Positions 18,370 through 29,141 are shown, counted from the first letter of the stretch. The stretch: DNA of 64,000 bases from Bacteroidota bacterium (GCA_002862745.1 PKDX01000026.1:1-64000), one strand, 5' to 3'. Made by a program: numbers and translations. Notes: generated by a model from the sequence alone, not told the origin.

Positions 18370-21180
18370 ATGATAAAGTTGACCAACAGATTTACCGTAT
18401 TTCTAGGATCACTGCTTATTGCAACAGGTGTGCAGGCTCAAGTGACCGTTGATCCTGCCTTTCCTACCGCAGATGATAATGTAGTGATCACATTTGACGC
18501 AAGTGGTGGCAATGGAGCGCTCGCTGGCGTCTCGCCAATTTATGCGCATACAGGAGTAATTACGTCCAATAGTACAACAGGAAATGATTGGAAGTATGTC
18601 CAAGGAAATTGGGGGATTGATGATGCAAGCGTATTGATGAATTCCCAAGGAGGTGACCTCCATACGATAAGCTTTAACATCCGGAATTACTATGATATTC
18701 CAGCCAATGAGGAAGTACTCTCTATGGCTTTTGTATTTCGTAACGAAGAAGGTACTGTCGTTGGTAGGTCAACCGATGGTAGTGACATTTTTTACCCTGT
18801 ATACACCGGCGGGTTTAATGTGAGCTTTACCGTTCCTTCCGATAATCTGTTGATTTATGAGGAGGGAGATCCCATTGACTTTACGGTATCGGCATCTACG
18901 ACTTGTGATTTAACTGTTTTCCATGACGGCAATCAGATTGCGAGTCAGACGGCGGAAAACTATACAGGTCAGGTAAGTGCCCTTCCTTCGGGAAATCATA
19001 CCCTTATAGTCAATGCCTTTGATGGGAATGAAACGGTATCCGATACGATTTACTATGCGGTTAATCCTAATGTCACACCACAGGATGTGCCAGGTTCTAC
19101 AAAGTATGGTATAACTGATATCAATAACTCAACGATGCGGCTATATCTCCATGCGCCTTTTCATGATAATGTATATGTCATTGGAAACTTTACCGATTGG
19201 AGAGCGGATGTTAACTACTTTATGACGCCGACGGTCGATGGAAGTGGATATTGGCTTGATGTACCCAACTTAGTACCTGGTCAGGAAATCCAGTTTCAGT
19301 ACTTAGTTGATGGTTCATTTACCATTGCTGATCCCTATGCTGAAGTGGTGCTCGATCAAGGAAATGATGGATGGATTGAAGAGGAAAATTATCCCAATCT
19401 GCCCGTCTATCCTTTCGGACAGGCTTCGGGCTTTGTGACACAGCATATTTTTCAAGAACCCGATTTTCAGTGGCTTTTTCCAAACTTCGTCAAGCCTCCT
19501 GCGGACAACTTAGTGATTTACGAGTTGCTTGTGCGTGATTTTTCTGAAGAGCAGAGTTTTCAAGGGGTTTTAGACCGATTAGATTACTTGGAGCAGTTAG
19601 GAATTACAGCGCTTCAATTTATGCCTCCTCAAGAGTATGAAGGCAATAACAGTTGGGGCTATAATCCCAGTTATCATGGGGCGTTGGATAAGTATTACGG
19701 CAGTCAAGAGATGTTTAAGACCTTGATTGATCAATGCCACGCACGCGGCATTGCGGTTATTGTTGACGTCGTATTCAATCACGGCTTTAGTCAAAACCCA
19801 CTCTGTCAATTGTGGTGGAATGATTCACTACAGCGTCCTGCACCCAATAATCCGTATTTCAACGTAACCGATCGTCACCCATTGAGTGTTGGGTTTGACT
19901 TTAACCATGAATCCTTGGAAACACAGCGTTATATGGATGATATCCTTAAGTTTTGGATTGAGGAATATCATATTGATGGATTTCGATTTGACCTCTCTAA
20001 AGGCTTTACTCAAAATAATTCACTTGGCGACATTGGGTTATGGGGTCAATATGATCAGTCTAGGGTCAACTTACTCAACCGAATGAAAAATGAAGTCTTG
20101 AGTTACGCACCCGATCACTACATGATTTTGGAACACCTTGGTAGTAATGACGAGGAGATTGTGCTTGCGGATAATGGCTTTATGTTGTGGGGGAATTTAA
20201 ATGACCAATATGGTGAAGCATCTATGGGCTATACAAGTAATATGTCTAATGGAGTGTATAATGCGCGTTCGTGGTCACAACCTCGACTTGTAACATATAT
20301 GGAGTCTCATGACGAGGAGCGATTAATGTATAGAACACTTGTCTATGGCAATAGCGGGGGTGGCTATGATTGTCGCGATTTAGGAACTGCGCTTGATCGT
20401 GTAGAAATGGTGGCCAATGCCTTTATCCCACTTCCCGGTCCTAAGATGATTTGGCAGTTTGGCGAGTTAGGTTATGAGTTTTCAATCAATCGCTGCCTTG
20501 ACGGAACCGTTCAAGAGGGATGTCGTTTGGTAGAGAAGCCCGTTCGTTGGGAATACCTTAGTGATCAGCGCCGCGTGGATGTCTACGAGACCTTCCGCAA
20601 CTTAAACTACTTGAAAAAATCCTTTAGTGTTTTCCGCACGACCAACTTTGATTATTCGCTCTGGCAACCAGTCAAGACAGTCAATTTATATGGCGACTTT
20701 GATGTAGCGGCGATTTCAAATACTGATGTGAGTGATAGGCTATGGCGTCCTAATTTTAGCCGCCTGGGTACATGGTATGAGTATTTCTCAGGTGACAGTG
20801 TGGAGGTTACAGATTACAATCAAGACGTATCGCTCGGCCCAGGAGAGTATAGACTGTATACGAGTCAAAAAATCGAGCGTTTAGGACCTGCGGATTTAAA
20901 TACGACAACGGGTCTCCGTACAGATGATTACAAGGCCTCTTTGTGGTCTGTCTTCCCTAATCCCAGCAGTGGCTCGTTTCTCATTCAAGCCAATTCGTCA
21001 ATTCCTGTTGAAGTCCTTCGAACGGACGTTTTCAATAGCTCAGGTCAGCGCATTGCAGTCGAAGTACACTCTATTTCAAATGGTGTAAGCCTTGACTTAT
21101 CCGAATATCCTGATGGAATCTATTACCTACGCTGTTACACTACGAATGGCGGGTCAACTACCGTCCTTCAGAAACAGTAG
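18370..21180 (+). CDS. Secreted GH13 alpha-amylase-family enzyme with CBM48-like module and T9SS C-terminal domain
   Basis: VYVIGNFTDWRADVNYFM (CBM48-like); VIVDVVFNHGF, GFRFDLSKGF, MILEHLGSND, MESHDEER (GH13 conserved regions); C-term VFPNPSSGSFLIQ. Confidence 0.9.
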   Translation: MIKLTNRFTVFLGSLLIATGVQAQVTVDPAFPTADDNVVITFDASGGNGALAGVSPIYAHTGVITSNSTTGNDWKYVQGNWGIDDASVLMNSQGGDLHTISFNIRNYYDIPANEEVLSMAFVFRNEEGTVVGRSTDGSDIFYPVYTGGFNVSFTVPSDNLLIYEEGDPIDFTVSASTTCDLTVFHDGNQIASQTAENYTGQVSALPSGNHTLIVNAFDGNETVSDTIYYAVNPNVTPQDVPGSTKYGITDINNSTMRLYLHAPFHDNVYVIGNFTDWRADVNYFMTPTVDGSGYWLDVPNLVPGQEIQFQYLVDGSFTIADPYAEVVLDQGNDGWIEEENYPNLPVYPFGQASGFVTQHIFQEPDFQWLFPNFVKPPADNLVIYELLVRDFSEEQSFQGVLDRLDYLEQLGITALQFMPPQEYEGNNSWGYNPSYHGALDKYYGSQEMFKTLIDQCHARGIAVIVDVVFNHGFSQNPLCQLWWNDSLQRPAPNNPYFNVTDRHPLSVGFDFNHESLETQRYMDDILKFWIEEYHIDGFRFDLSKGFTQNNSLGDIGLWGQYDQSRVNLLNRMKNEVLSYAPDHYMILEHLGSNDEEIVLADNGFMLWGNLNDQYGEASMGYTSNMSNGVYNARSWSQPRLVTYMESHDEERLMYRTLVYGNSGGGYDCRDLGTALDRVEMVANAFIPLPGPKMIWQFGELGYEFSINRCLDGTVQEGCRLVEKPVRWEYLSDQRRVDVYETFRNLNYLKKSFSVFRTTNFDYSLWQPVKTVNLYGDFDVAAISNTDVSDRLWRPNFSRLGTWYEYFSGDSVEVTDYNQDVSLGPGEYRLYTSQKIERLGPADLNTTTGLRTDDYKASLWSVFPNPSSGSFLIQANSSIPVEVLRTDVFNSSGQRIAVEVHSISNGVSLDLSEYPDGIYYLRCYTTNGGSTTVLQKQ

Positions 21181-21201
21181 GAAGTAGAAGGTATATCAAA
21201 C

Positions 21202-21232
21202 AAAAAAGCCTAGCAAATTGCTAGGCTTTTTT
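21202..21232. terminator. Bidirectional Rho-independent terminator between convergent GH13 genes
   Basis: AAAAAAGCCTAGCA-AAT-TGCTAGGCTTTTTT. Confidence 0.9.
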
Positions 21233-21235
21233 ATG

Positions 21236-22636
21236 CTAGTTGTTGGAGTAAATCAGGTAATCCCATGCCGCTAAGGATGTGATATCAGAAGTGGTATGTC
21301 GACTTGTTTCCAATGTCATATTGCTTACATCAATTAAGTCGCTATCCATTGGAATGGGTAGGTTAGACAGGTTAAATACGGCAAGAATACTATTGTCGCC
21401 TTTCGAACGCTCTAGGACAAGGACGCATCCTTTCTCAAGACGTGCTGTATAATTTCCACCGAAATCTCCGTTCCAAAGCGCCTCGTTGTCTTTTTTCAAT
21501 GCGTTGAGTTCACGATAGAAGTCTCCCATTACTTCTTGACCGCTCCATCCAATGTCATCCTTATCAAAGAAGGCTAATTGGTGGGCTAAGCTGTCTTCTT
21601 GTCCATTATAAATAAGTGGCATTGAAGAAGGCATAACATAGGTTAAGGCTGCCATGCTATGTGCAGCATCGCCCATTCTTTCCCAAACCGTTCCATTCCA
21701 TGTATTCTCATCATGATTGGACGTGAAGTACATACGGTAGGGGGATTTGCCATAGGTATTATCATTTTTTGTGAAATAGGCGAGTAGGTCATTAGCAGTC
21801 ATATGCCCCTTGGCAATTTCGTTTAGGATATGGTGGTTTTCCCAGCCATAGGTCATATGAAAGGCATTATCGTGCATAATGACTTCATCAGCTTCAGCAA
21901 GAAGAAAGGCATCAGGTTTGATCGAACGTACTTCGCTGCTCATATCTTGCCAAAAGTCAATAGGCACCATACCTGCTACATCACAGCGATAACCATCAAT
22001 GTCGAATTCTTTCACCCAATAGCGAAAGGCATCAAGCATCGAGTCGCGCATTTCTACATTATCATAATTCAGATCGGCTACATCAGCCCAATCCTCAACA
22101 GGAGGGATGCGCTCACCCGTTACACTATCTTTTGTATAAAAGGCATCGTGTTGAGGATACCAAACGTTATCCCATGCGCTATGGTTGGCCACCCAGTCTA
22201 AGATGACCTTCATGCCGCGATTGTGTACTTCGTCGACAAAGGTTTGAAAGTCTGCGTCTGTGCCAAATTCGGGATTTACCGCCTTATAATCTTGTACGCT
22301 GTAATAGCTACCTAGGCTTCCTTTTCGTCGGTCTAGGCCAATAGGGTGAATGGGCATAACCCATAGGATATCAACCCCAAGGTCTTTGATACGATCGAGA
22401 TCACTTGTTACCGCCGCAAAATCTCCAGCCGGAGAATACTGGCGAACATTGATTTCATAGATAATGGCATCCTTTGACCATTCAGGGGGTGTCAGTTGGT
22501 TAAGTGATACAGGACTTCCTTCTTCGTCAGCGATGTTGATTCTTCGGCCTACGGCCTCAGATTCACAAGAGGTCAACGCCAAAAGCGTCAATGAAGAAAA
22601 GATTAATACAGAGAGAGGGTTTTTGATTAGTCGCAT
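21236..22636 (-). CDS. GH13 alpha-amylase-family lipoprotein
   Basis: Lipobox LLALTSCES; VILDWVANHSAWDN, GYRCDVAGMVP, FLLAEADE, TSNHDENTW. Confidence 0.9.
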   Translation of the reverse strand: MRLIKNPLSVLIFSSLTLLALTSCESEAVGRRINIADEEGSPVSLNQLTPPEWSKDAIIYEINVRQYSPAGDFAAVTSDLDRIKDLGVDILWVMPIHPIGLDRRKGSLGSYYSVQDYKAVNPEFGTDADFQTFVDEVHNRGMKVILDWVANHSAWDNVWYPQHDAFYTKDSVTGERIPPVEDWADVADLNYDNVEMRDSMLDAFRYWVKEFDIDGYRCDVAGMVPIDFWQDMSSEVRSIKPDAFLLAEADEVIMHDNAFHMTYGWENHHILNEIAKGHMTANDLLAYFTKNDNTYGKSPYRMYFTSNHDENTWNGTVWERMGDAAHSMAALTYVMPSSMPLIYNGQEDSLAHQLAFFDKDDIGWSGQEVMGDFYRELNALKKDNEALWNGDFGGNYTARLEKGCVLVLERSKGDNSILAVFNLSNLPIPMDSDLIDVSNMTLETSRHTTSDITSLAAWDYLIYSNN

Positions 22637-25023
22637 ATTCTATAGGTTATATATTGAAATGAATAAGGTTCTAAGTCGATTATATCTGTTCTGGTTTGCT
22701 CATGCAGTCTATCGGTTACACAAGCCTCCTTACACGGTAGGGTAAAGATATGGGATGTGGCTGATTTATTGAGATAAATCCGTGTTATCTCATCGTTATA
22801 ATGTCGTTCTGCAACGAGGTAATCTTTGCTGGTTTCAATAACTCTCCAGTCTCCGAAAATCAAGCTCATATGGTTGCTTCGGTAGATGTTTAGTTTTTGA
22901 ACGACGTCATGCACTGCTTCTTCATGGCGATTCCATCCCTCAAAGTACATCATACGACGATTATCCGGGTCATTGCCTCCGGGAATCCCAATCTCATCGC
23001 CATAAAACAAAATAGGTATACCGGGTATGGCATAGTTCCATGCATGGAGGAGCTTTAGCCGGGCGTATCCAATGGTGTCGGTTACTTGGATGTCTCGAGT
23101 CCAGCCGGCGAGTTTAGGATCCTCATTACGGTCAATATCTCCACTGGCAAGAGAGATAAAGCGTGTTAAATCATGGTTACCTGAAATATTACCCATGAGA
23201 TGGTGAAAGCCATAATAGGTTAAGCTTTCATCGAGTGATTCCGCTAGGTTAATCAACGAACCGTCTTCGTAGGCAAAGCAGTTGACGGCATCGAAGTATA
23301 AATTAAAGTCAAATTGCGCATCGAGCCTTGAAGGTCGCACATAGCTTCCGATCAACTCACGTGTACCAAAGGTTTCCCCGATTTGGAAAGGCATTACTTG
23401 GTGCTTATCTCGGCTCTGCGAATACATTTTTTGCGTTAAATTCTCCCAAAAGGAATAGGGTATATGTTTCGTGGCATCATGTCGGAAGCCGTCCAAATCA
23501 AAGTTTTCCATCCAAAAGGCGGCGGAGTCTACTTGATTTTTTCGAACCTCAGGATTCTCTAAGTCCAGTGTAGGTAAAAAGGGATCAAACCAAGTCGTTA
23601 GGCGCTGGGCATCCCAAATTCGAATGTTTGGTACGCTATCTTCGAGATAAAACGGTGTTTTCCAATCAGGATGATTAACAATTAATGGATGTTCTTCATG
23701 CACGTGATTGGCTACAAAGTCAAGAATGACGCTGTGGTTGTTGGTGTGGGCATCTTCGATGAGTTCCGCAAAGATTTCATTGCTTCCAAATCGCTCATCC
23801 ACTTTACTAGATGATTTGGGCCAATAGCCATGGTATCCTGAGTAAAAGCGCTTCGGTTCCATCCACTCTTGATACGCACCCCATGGATTTTGAGCAATGG
23901 GCGATATCCAAAGCCCATTGGTTCCAAGTTCATTGAAATATCCGTTGGCCATGGCAGCTTGGATACCCTCTAAATCCCCTCCGTAATAATTGGCTTTTGG
24001 ATGGATTCTTTCATCCTCTACAGGGTGATCGTTTGCCGAGTTTCCATTGTTAAATCGATCGACTAAGACGAAGTACAATCTCCAATTTTCATAGTCAGAT
24101 CGCGTGAGTTTATCCTCGGGGCGAACAATAACTTGGCCGTAATGCAACGGGATCACCACGTCTTGGCTAAGGCTACTGCCTTGTTGTGCAATCAGGGTGA
24201 TGTACGATCGCTCAATGGATTTAGCGGCCTCAGGAATAGATAAGGTGTAGTCGTTGTTAAGTTCTTTATCCAGTAGGATTTCTCCGTTCCAAAGGGCGAT
24301 ACATCGGCTGAGCGGTTTGTCTACGATTACATTCACTTTGTAATCATACCCTCTCCAAGATAAGGGGAAGGCCGTCTCAGCGGTTGATTCAACTGTCCAA
24401 ACTGAGTTAAATCCTCCCATGCCGTTACCCGTTGAATCCTGATTATTAGGATCGACAAACCAGATATCAGTCGATACAGAATAGCCATTATCAATGTCGG
24501 CAACCACTTGATAGGAATATCGGCCAGGGTTTAAGGTGTCGGTATAATACCATATTCCGTCTCTTAACTCCATGGCTTGAGGGGTCCAATTGTTTACGTC
24601 TCCTGTAAGCCTAAGGTTAGTGTAGCCTTCTGATGCTGGCAAAGTAAGGGTTGCTATTTGCTTGCGAGGTCCTCTTACAATGCGCGAATTGGAGTAATTA
24701 TCACTACTTGCTTGAATAGCATACAGTAGATCCAATTTCTCTGACGTTTTCACTACAAGATGCTCTCCTTTTTGCTCAAGAGAACATTCTATTCCATCAG
24801 GACAATCAACATCGGTAAAGGGAGCGTTAAAGCCAAAATCTATCGGCGAGAAAGAGGTCGATCCTAAATCAAGAGTCAGTATAGGATTTCGATGATAGGC
24901 GTGATGTAGCTGCTGTTTTTGGCTCGATTCTTCTGTTGATGAGAAAAAATCACAAGAAAGGAAGGTAGAGCACAAAATTCCCGCAGTAATCCACAGATTT
25001 CTTGGCAGAGTATAAGGCTTCAT
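22627..25023 (-). CDS. GH13 alpha-amylase / cyclomaltodextrinase-like lipoprotein with N-terminal E-set modules
   Basis: Lipobox FLSCDFF; VILDFVANHVHEEHP, GFRHDATKHIP, FQIGETFG, NISGNHDLTRF; overlaps the next gene's start by 10 bp. Confidence 0.9.
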   Translation of the reverse strand: MKPYTLPRNLWITAGILCSTFLSCDFFSSTEESSQKQQLHHAYHRNPILTLDLGSTSFSPIDFGFNAPFTDVDCPDGIECSLEQKGEHLVVKTSEKLDLLYAIQASSDNYSNSRIVRGPRKQIATLTLPASEGYTNLRLTGDVNNWTPQAMELRDGIWYYTDTLNPGRYSYQVVADIDNGYSVSTDIWFVDPNNQDSTGNGMGGFNSVWTVESTAETAFPLSWRGYDYKVNVIVDKPLSRCIALWNGEILLDKELNNDYTLSIPEAAKSIERSYITLIAQQGSSLSQDVVIPLHYGQVIVRPEDKLTRSDYENWRLYFVLVDRFNNGNSANDHPVEDERIHPKANYYGGDLEGIQAAMANGYFNELGTNGLWISPIAQNPWGAYQEWMEPKRFYSGYHGYWPKSSSKVDERFGSNEIFAELIEDAHTNNHSVILDFVANHVHEEHPLIVNHPDWKTPFYLEDSVPNIRIWDAQRLTTWFDPFLPTLDLENPEVRKNQVDSAAFWMENFDLDGFRHDATKHIPYSFWENLTQKMYSQSRDKHQVMPFQIGETFGTRELIGSYVRPSRLDAQFDFNLYFDAVNCFAYEDGSLINLAESLDESLTYYGFHHLMGNISGNHDLTRFISLASGDIDRNEDPKLAGWTRDIQVTDTIGYARLKLLHAWNYAIPGIPILFYGDEIGIPGGNDPDNRRMMYFEGWNRHEEAVHDVVQKLNIYRSNHMSLIFGDWRVIETSKDYLVAERHYNDEITRIYLNKSATSHIFTLPCKEACVTDRLHEQTRTDIIDLEPYSFQYITYRICD

Positions 25024-25064
25024 AACGATAAGATTCGGTATCTTGATTCATCAAATCTAAACAA

Positions 25065-26585
25065 ATGAAAACCAAACCCCAATTGTCGTTCTGGCAAATT
25101 TGGAACATGAGCTTTGGCTTCCTCGGAATCCAGTTTGGCTTTGCCTTACAGGGAGGATTTATGAGCTCTATTTTTGTCTCACTCGGCGCATCTAAAGATG
25201 AGATTCCTCTGCTGTGGATTGCAGCCCCTCTAACCGGCCTTATTGTTCAGCCCATTATCGGTTACTTCAGCGATCGTACATGGCATCCACGTCTCGGTAG
25301 AAGGAGGCCATTCTTTCTAATTGGAGCAGTGTTGGCCTCTATTGTACTTTTCTTTGTGCCTCATTCTCCCACGCTATGGGTGGCTGCTGGATGTCTATGG
25401 TTGTTAGATGCCTCAATCAATATTAGTATGGAGCCCTTCCGCGCGTTAGTGGCTGATAAGCTATCTAATGAACAGCGAACTTATGGTTTTGTGGTACAGA
25501 CGCTCGTCATTGGAGTAGGAACGTGGATTGCAAGCAATTTACCTTGGTTTGTTGATACGGTTCTTCAGCTTCCTGATGAAGCGAGTACAGGCGTTCCGTT
25601 AAATGTGAAAATTGCCTTTGCAGTAGGAGCATTTGTCTTTTTAGCCTCTATTTTAATCACGGTATTCACGACCAAAGAATATAGCCCAGAAGAAATGGCT
25701 GAATACACTGAAGAAAGTGAGGTCGCAGAAAGTGAAGGTTTTCAATTCAACCCGGTAATGGCAAAACTGGCTGTCGTCCAGTTCTTTTCATGGTTTGCCT
25801 TCTTTACGATGTGGAACTTTGCCACACTGGCCTTAGTCGATCATGTCTTTGAAGCACCTTCACCCGATGAAAAGGTGTACAATATGCAAGTAGAGGCTGA
25901 GGCTTCGACATTTAAATCATTGAAAGTAACCAATGAAAAGGCAACAACCCAAGCAGGGGCTTACATGGGTACCTATGGTTTGTCTTCGATGGCCTTTGCA
26001 CTTTTATTGACAATTTTTTCTTCAAAGGAGCGAATTGAAATATTGAATAAGAAATGGACTCAAATACTTGTTATCGGAGGATATATAGTCTGTTTGATTC
26101 TTTGGGGTGCCTTTCCAGCTTTTCCTCTCTTTAAGATTACTTTATGCTTGTTAATACTTTTTGGCATTAATAGAATCTGCTTGAAAATTCCTTATTCTAA
26201 AAGAAAGGTAAATCGTCGTTGGGTTCATGCGCTATCGTTAGCTATTGGTGCCGCGGGCTTTTTCTCTATGAAGTTTGTAACAAGTCCTGAGATGCTTCAT
26301 CTAAGCTATGCCTGCATTGGCGTGGCGTGGGGCAGTATTTTATCCATGCCTTATGCGATGTTATCGTCCTCGATTAAGGCAAGTCAGATGGGACTAGCTA
26401 TGGGCATCTTCAACATCTTTATTGTTATCCCTCAAATTGTAGCTGCACTTGGCGGAATCACTTTGACGGCCGAGACCTTTTTGGGAGAAGACTTGATCGA
26501 TACGATGACCTTGGCAGGCTTTTCCTTGCTGCTCGCGAGCTTATTTACTTTGGTTATTACGGAGCGTTATGCGGTTTCGGATTAG
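25065..26585 (+). CDS. MFS transporter, SLC45-like maltose/maltodextrin permease
   Basis: FGIQFGFALQGGFMSSIFVSLGA, GYFSDRTWHPRLGRRRPFFLIGA; location in GH13 locus. Confidence 0.85.
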   Translation: MKTKPQLSFWQIWNMSFGFLGIQFGFALQGGFMSSIFVSLGASKDEIPLLWIAAPLTGLIVQPIIGYFSDRTWHPRLGRRRPFFLIGAVLASIVLFFVPHSPTLWVAAGCLWLLDASINISMEPFRALVADKLSNEQRTYGFVVQTLVIGVGTWIASNLPWFVDTVLQLPDEASTGVPLNVKIAFAVGAFVFLASILITVFTTKEYSPEEMAEYTEESEVAESEGFQFNPVMAKLAVVQFFSWFAFFTMWNFATLALVDHVFEAPSPDEKVYNMQVEAEASTFKSLKVTNEKATTQAGAYMGTYGLSSMAFALLLTIFSSKERIEILNKKWTQILVIGGYIVCLILWGAFPAFPLFKITLCLLILFGINRICLKIPYSKRKVNRRWVHALSLAIGAAGFFSMKFVTSPEMLHLSYACIGVAWGSILSMPYAMLSSSIKASQMGLAMGIFNIFIVIPQIVAALGGITLTAETFLGEDLIDTMTLAGFSLLLASLFTLVITERYAVSD

Positions 26586-26685
26586 GGGAAGGAGTTTGTA
26601 AAAGGCCCACGATCCACCCCCGCCCTACGGGCAAAATAACACCCTCAAAAAGTGCGCCGCTGAAAGACTTTTTAAACAGTCTCCT

Positions 26686-27717
26686 CTAACGAGCATTCAG
26701 CACTATGGGGTAGTCCCAATTGAGCATAAACATCGGATGAAAGACCCATTCTCCCTTTGTATTTACCTCAAGGGCAGGAGCAGGGCATTTAAATACATTA
26801 AGCACACCCATAAGCGTCTTCCAGCCCTTTTTTCGAACAGGTATTCGTTCGAAGTCAATATCGGGCGAGATAAAAAAGCGTCGATAGCGTTCGACATCTT
26901 GTCGTTCGATGAAATCGCCATTCTCGTTAGTCCACGTATTGTCAAAGCCCCCATACATACCGCTTGCTCCGTAGCCAACTGCGACATTAAGCCATGTTAG
27001 TGGTCTTTGTTGCTCTCGATCTTGCATGAAGCTTGCAGGATTAATACTGAGCCATGTTACAATACTATTATAGTCCTTAAGTAAACGTTCTATAGGAAAG
27101 GTGCCATAAAGAGCATTGGCTCTTTGGTCGAGCATGGCATCTGAATGATTAACTTCATGAAAGGAAAATTTACTGCGTATCCGCTGTTCGCCCCATAGGG
27201 CATCCTGGCCTAAGCACAATCCTGTACCTGCGAAATTCGCCAACAAATCCCATCCTGAGGCCCCCCATTTCTCGCTAAATCCATCAAAGATTTCAATGGA
27301 TGATTGGATGGTAAATCCAAGAGCTGCTCCAATCCATCGGCTTTTTTTCTTGTCAACACCCGCCCATCGCAGGGATTGCATCATCCAATAGGTTTCGAAG
27401 TAGGCCGTGTGGCTATGTCCGAGTTTGTCTACTTGTTGCCATTCCTTTGCATCGTCGAAAAAATGAAAGCGATTCCGTTCGTTTTGATCGTACCATGCAA
27501 CACTTAATGCCGACATGGTTGCTCCGTAAGCTGTGGGGATTCCAATTGATAGTCCGCGAATGCGTGCCTTGTTTCGATAGGGGCTTATTTCGAAAAACGA
27601 TAGGGCCTCTTCTGCTGAAATAGAGGTGTCTAGCAAGTCGGAATTATTTTTTTGCGACCATGCTGGAGATATAATCAGCATAGTCAGGATGCAAAAAAGA
27701 CCGAATCCACGATGCAT
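26686..27717 (-). CDS. DUF2279 (YfiM-like) secreted/membrane protein
   Basis: WQQVDKLGHSHTAYFETYWM...GASGWDLLANFAGTGLCLGQ pattern. Confidence 0.75.
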   Translation of the reverse strand: MHRGFGLFCILTMLIISPAWSQKNNSDLLDTSISAEEALSFFEISPYRNKARIRGLSIGIPTAYGATMSALSVAWYDQNERNRFHFFDDAKEWQQVDKLGHSHTAYFETYWMMQSLRWAGVDKKKSRWIGAALGFTIQSSIEIFDGFSEKWGASGWDLLANFAGTGLCLGQDALWGEQRIRSKFSFHEVNHSDAMLDQRANALYGTFPIERLLKDYNSIVTWLSINPASFMQDREQQRPLTWLNVAVGYGASGMYGGFDNTWTNENGDFIERQDVERYRRFFISPDIDFERIPVRKKGWKTLMGVLNVFKCPAPALEVNTKGEWVFHPMFMLNWDYPIVLNAR

Positions 27718-27719
27718 AC

Positions 27720-29141
27720 TTAACCGCCTTGAATCACGCGACTTGCTTCACTTAATATCTCATCCACTAAGTCCATGGTCGCTGATTCTGCATAGACACG
27801 AAGGACAGGTTCTGTGCCCGAAGGACGAATCATAACATAGCCACCTTCTTTGAAATGAAACTTAAATCCATCGATGTTTTCAATAAAGTCAATGGTATAC
27901 TTTCCAAATTTCTCATTGAATTCTCCACTTGCACAGCGCTCCATAGTGGCCAATTTGACTTCATTGGTGAGGTGCATATCATTGCGATTGTAGGCAAGTG
28001 AGCCGGTGATTGCATAAATTTCTTGAATAAGGTCTTCCAGCGATTTGCCTGTCTGTGCAAGGTGCTCAATGACAAGCAAGGCATCCCAAATTCCATCTCG
28101 TTCTGGTATATGTCCTTTTACAGCTATTCCTCCTGATTCTTCGCATCCGATAATTGAATCTACCTCAATCATACGTCCTGATATATGCTTAAATCCAATC
28201 TTCGTTACCTCGAGGTTTAGTTTGTGATGCTCACAGAGCGTTTTGACCTTAGGTGTAGCTGAGAATGCCGCAATGACCGTTCCATCATACTTTTTATACT
28301 CTTTTAGAATATGAAGCAAAATGAGGATCGCATGGTGGGCATCGAGAATTTCCCCATTGCCTTTTACTAGCCCAATTCGATCGGCATCACCATCGGTGGC
28401 AAAGCCTATATCATGATGGTCCTTTTTAAGCATTGCTCCAAATTCTTGGAGGTTTTTAGCAATAGGTTCAGGTGCTTGGCCATTAAATCCTGGATTGAGT
28501 TCAGCATGGAGCATGGTCGCTTCAGGAAGGATTTTTTTAAAGACGGGAAACCCTGCGCCGAACATCGCATCATAGGCTACGCGGAGCTTACTCTTACGAA
28601 TGGCATCCAAATTGAAGTACCCCTCTACTTTTTCTAGGTAGTGCTTTTCTAAGTCTACAAGGCTTACATGCCCCGATACACATAGTTCCTCAAGGCTTAC
28701 GTTGGGTACGTCAATGCTATGATCAGGGATATGGGATTCAACTAAGGCAACATCGTCTGGCTTTGTCGGCCCACCATAAAAGGACTTCAGCTTGTACCCA
28801 CTGTACGCTGGTGGATTGTGACTTGCCGTAACTACGACACCAGCAAAGCATTTGAAGTCATGAGTTCCAAGCGAAACCATAGGTGTGGTGGCAATGCCTT
28901 TGTGATACATGACGTGAACTCCTTCTTGCGCCATGACTTGCATGACAGCAAGTGAAAACATCTCACCTCCAAATCGACAATCGTGGCCTAAAACAATAGC
29001 TGGTTTGAGCTCTGCACGTTTACCGGCTTCATTTTTGACCCACTGTGCTGTAGCATAGGCTACGCGTTTAACATTGTCAACTGTAAAATCTTGTGCGATG
29101 ATGGCTCGCCATCCATCCGTTCCAAAGCGTATCTTGTACAT
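27720..29141 (-). CDS. Phosphoglucomutase/phosphomannomutase family (alpha-D-phosphohexomutase)
   Basis: RFGTDGWR, VVVTASHNPPAYSGYK, TDGDADRIG, VMIRPSGTEPVLRVYAES. Confidence 0.92.
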   Translation of the reverse strand: MYKIRFGTDGWRAIIAQDFTVDNVKRVAYATAQWVKNEAGKRAELKPAIVLGHDCRFGGEMFSLAVMQVMAQEGVHVMYHKGIATTPMVSLGTHDFKCFAGVVVTASHNPPAYSGYKLKSFYGGPTKPDDVALVESHIPDHSIDVPNVSLEELCVSGHVSLVDLEKHYLEKVEGYFNLDAIRKSKLRVAYDAMFGAGFPVFKKILPEATMLHAELNPGFNGQAPEPIAKNLQEFGAMLKKDHHDIGFATDGDADRIGLVKGNGEILDAHHAILILLHILKEYKKYDGTVIAAFSATPKVKTLCEHHKLNLEVTKIGFKHISGRMIEVDSIIGCEESGGIAVKGHIPERDGIWDALLVIEHLAQTGKSLEDLIQEIYAITGSLAYNRNDMHLTNEVKLATMERCASGEFNEKFGKYTIDFIENIDGFKFHFKEGGYVMIRPSGTEPVLRVYAESATMDLVDEILSEASRVIQGG

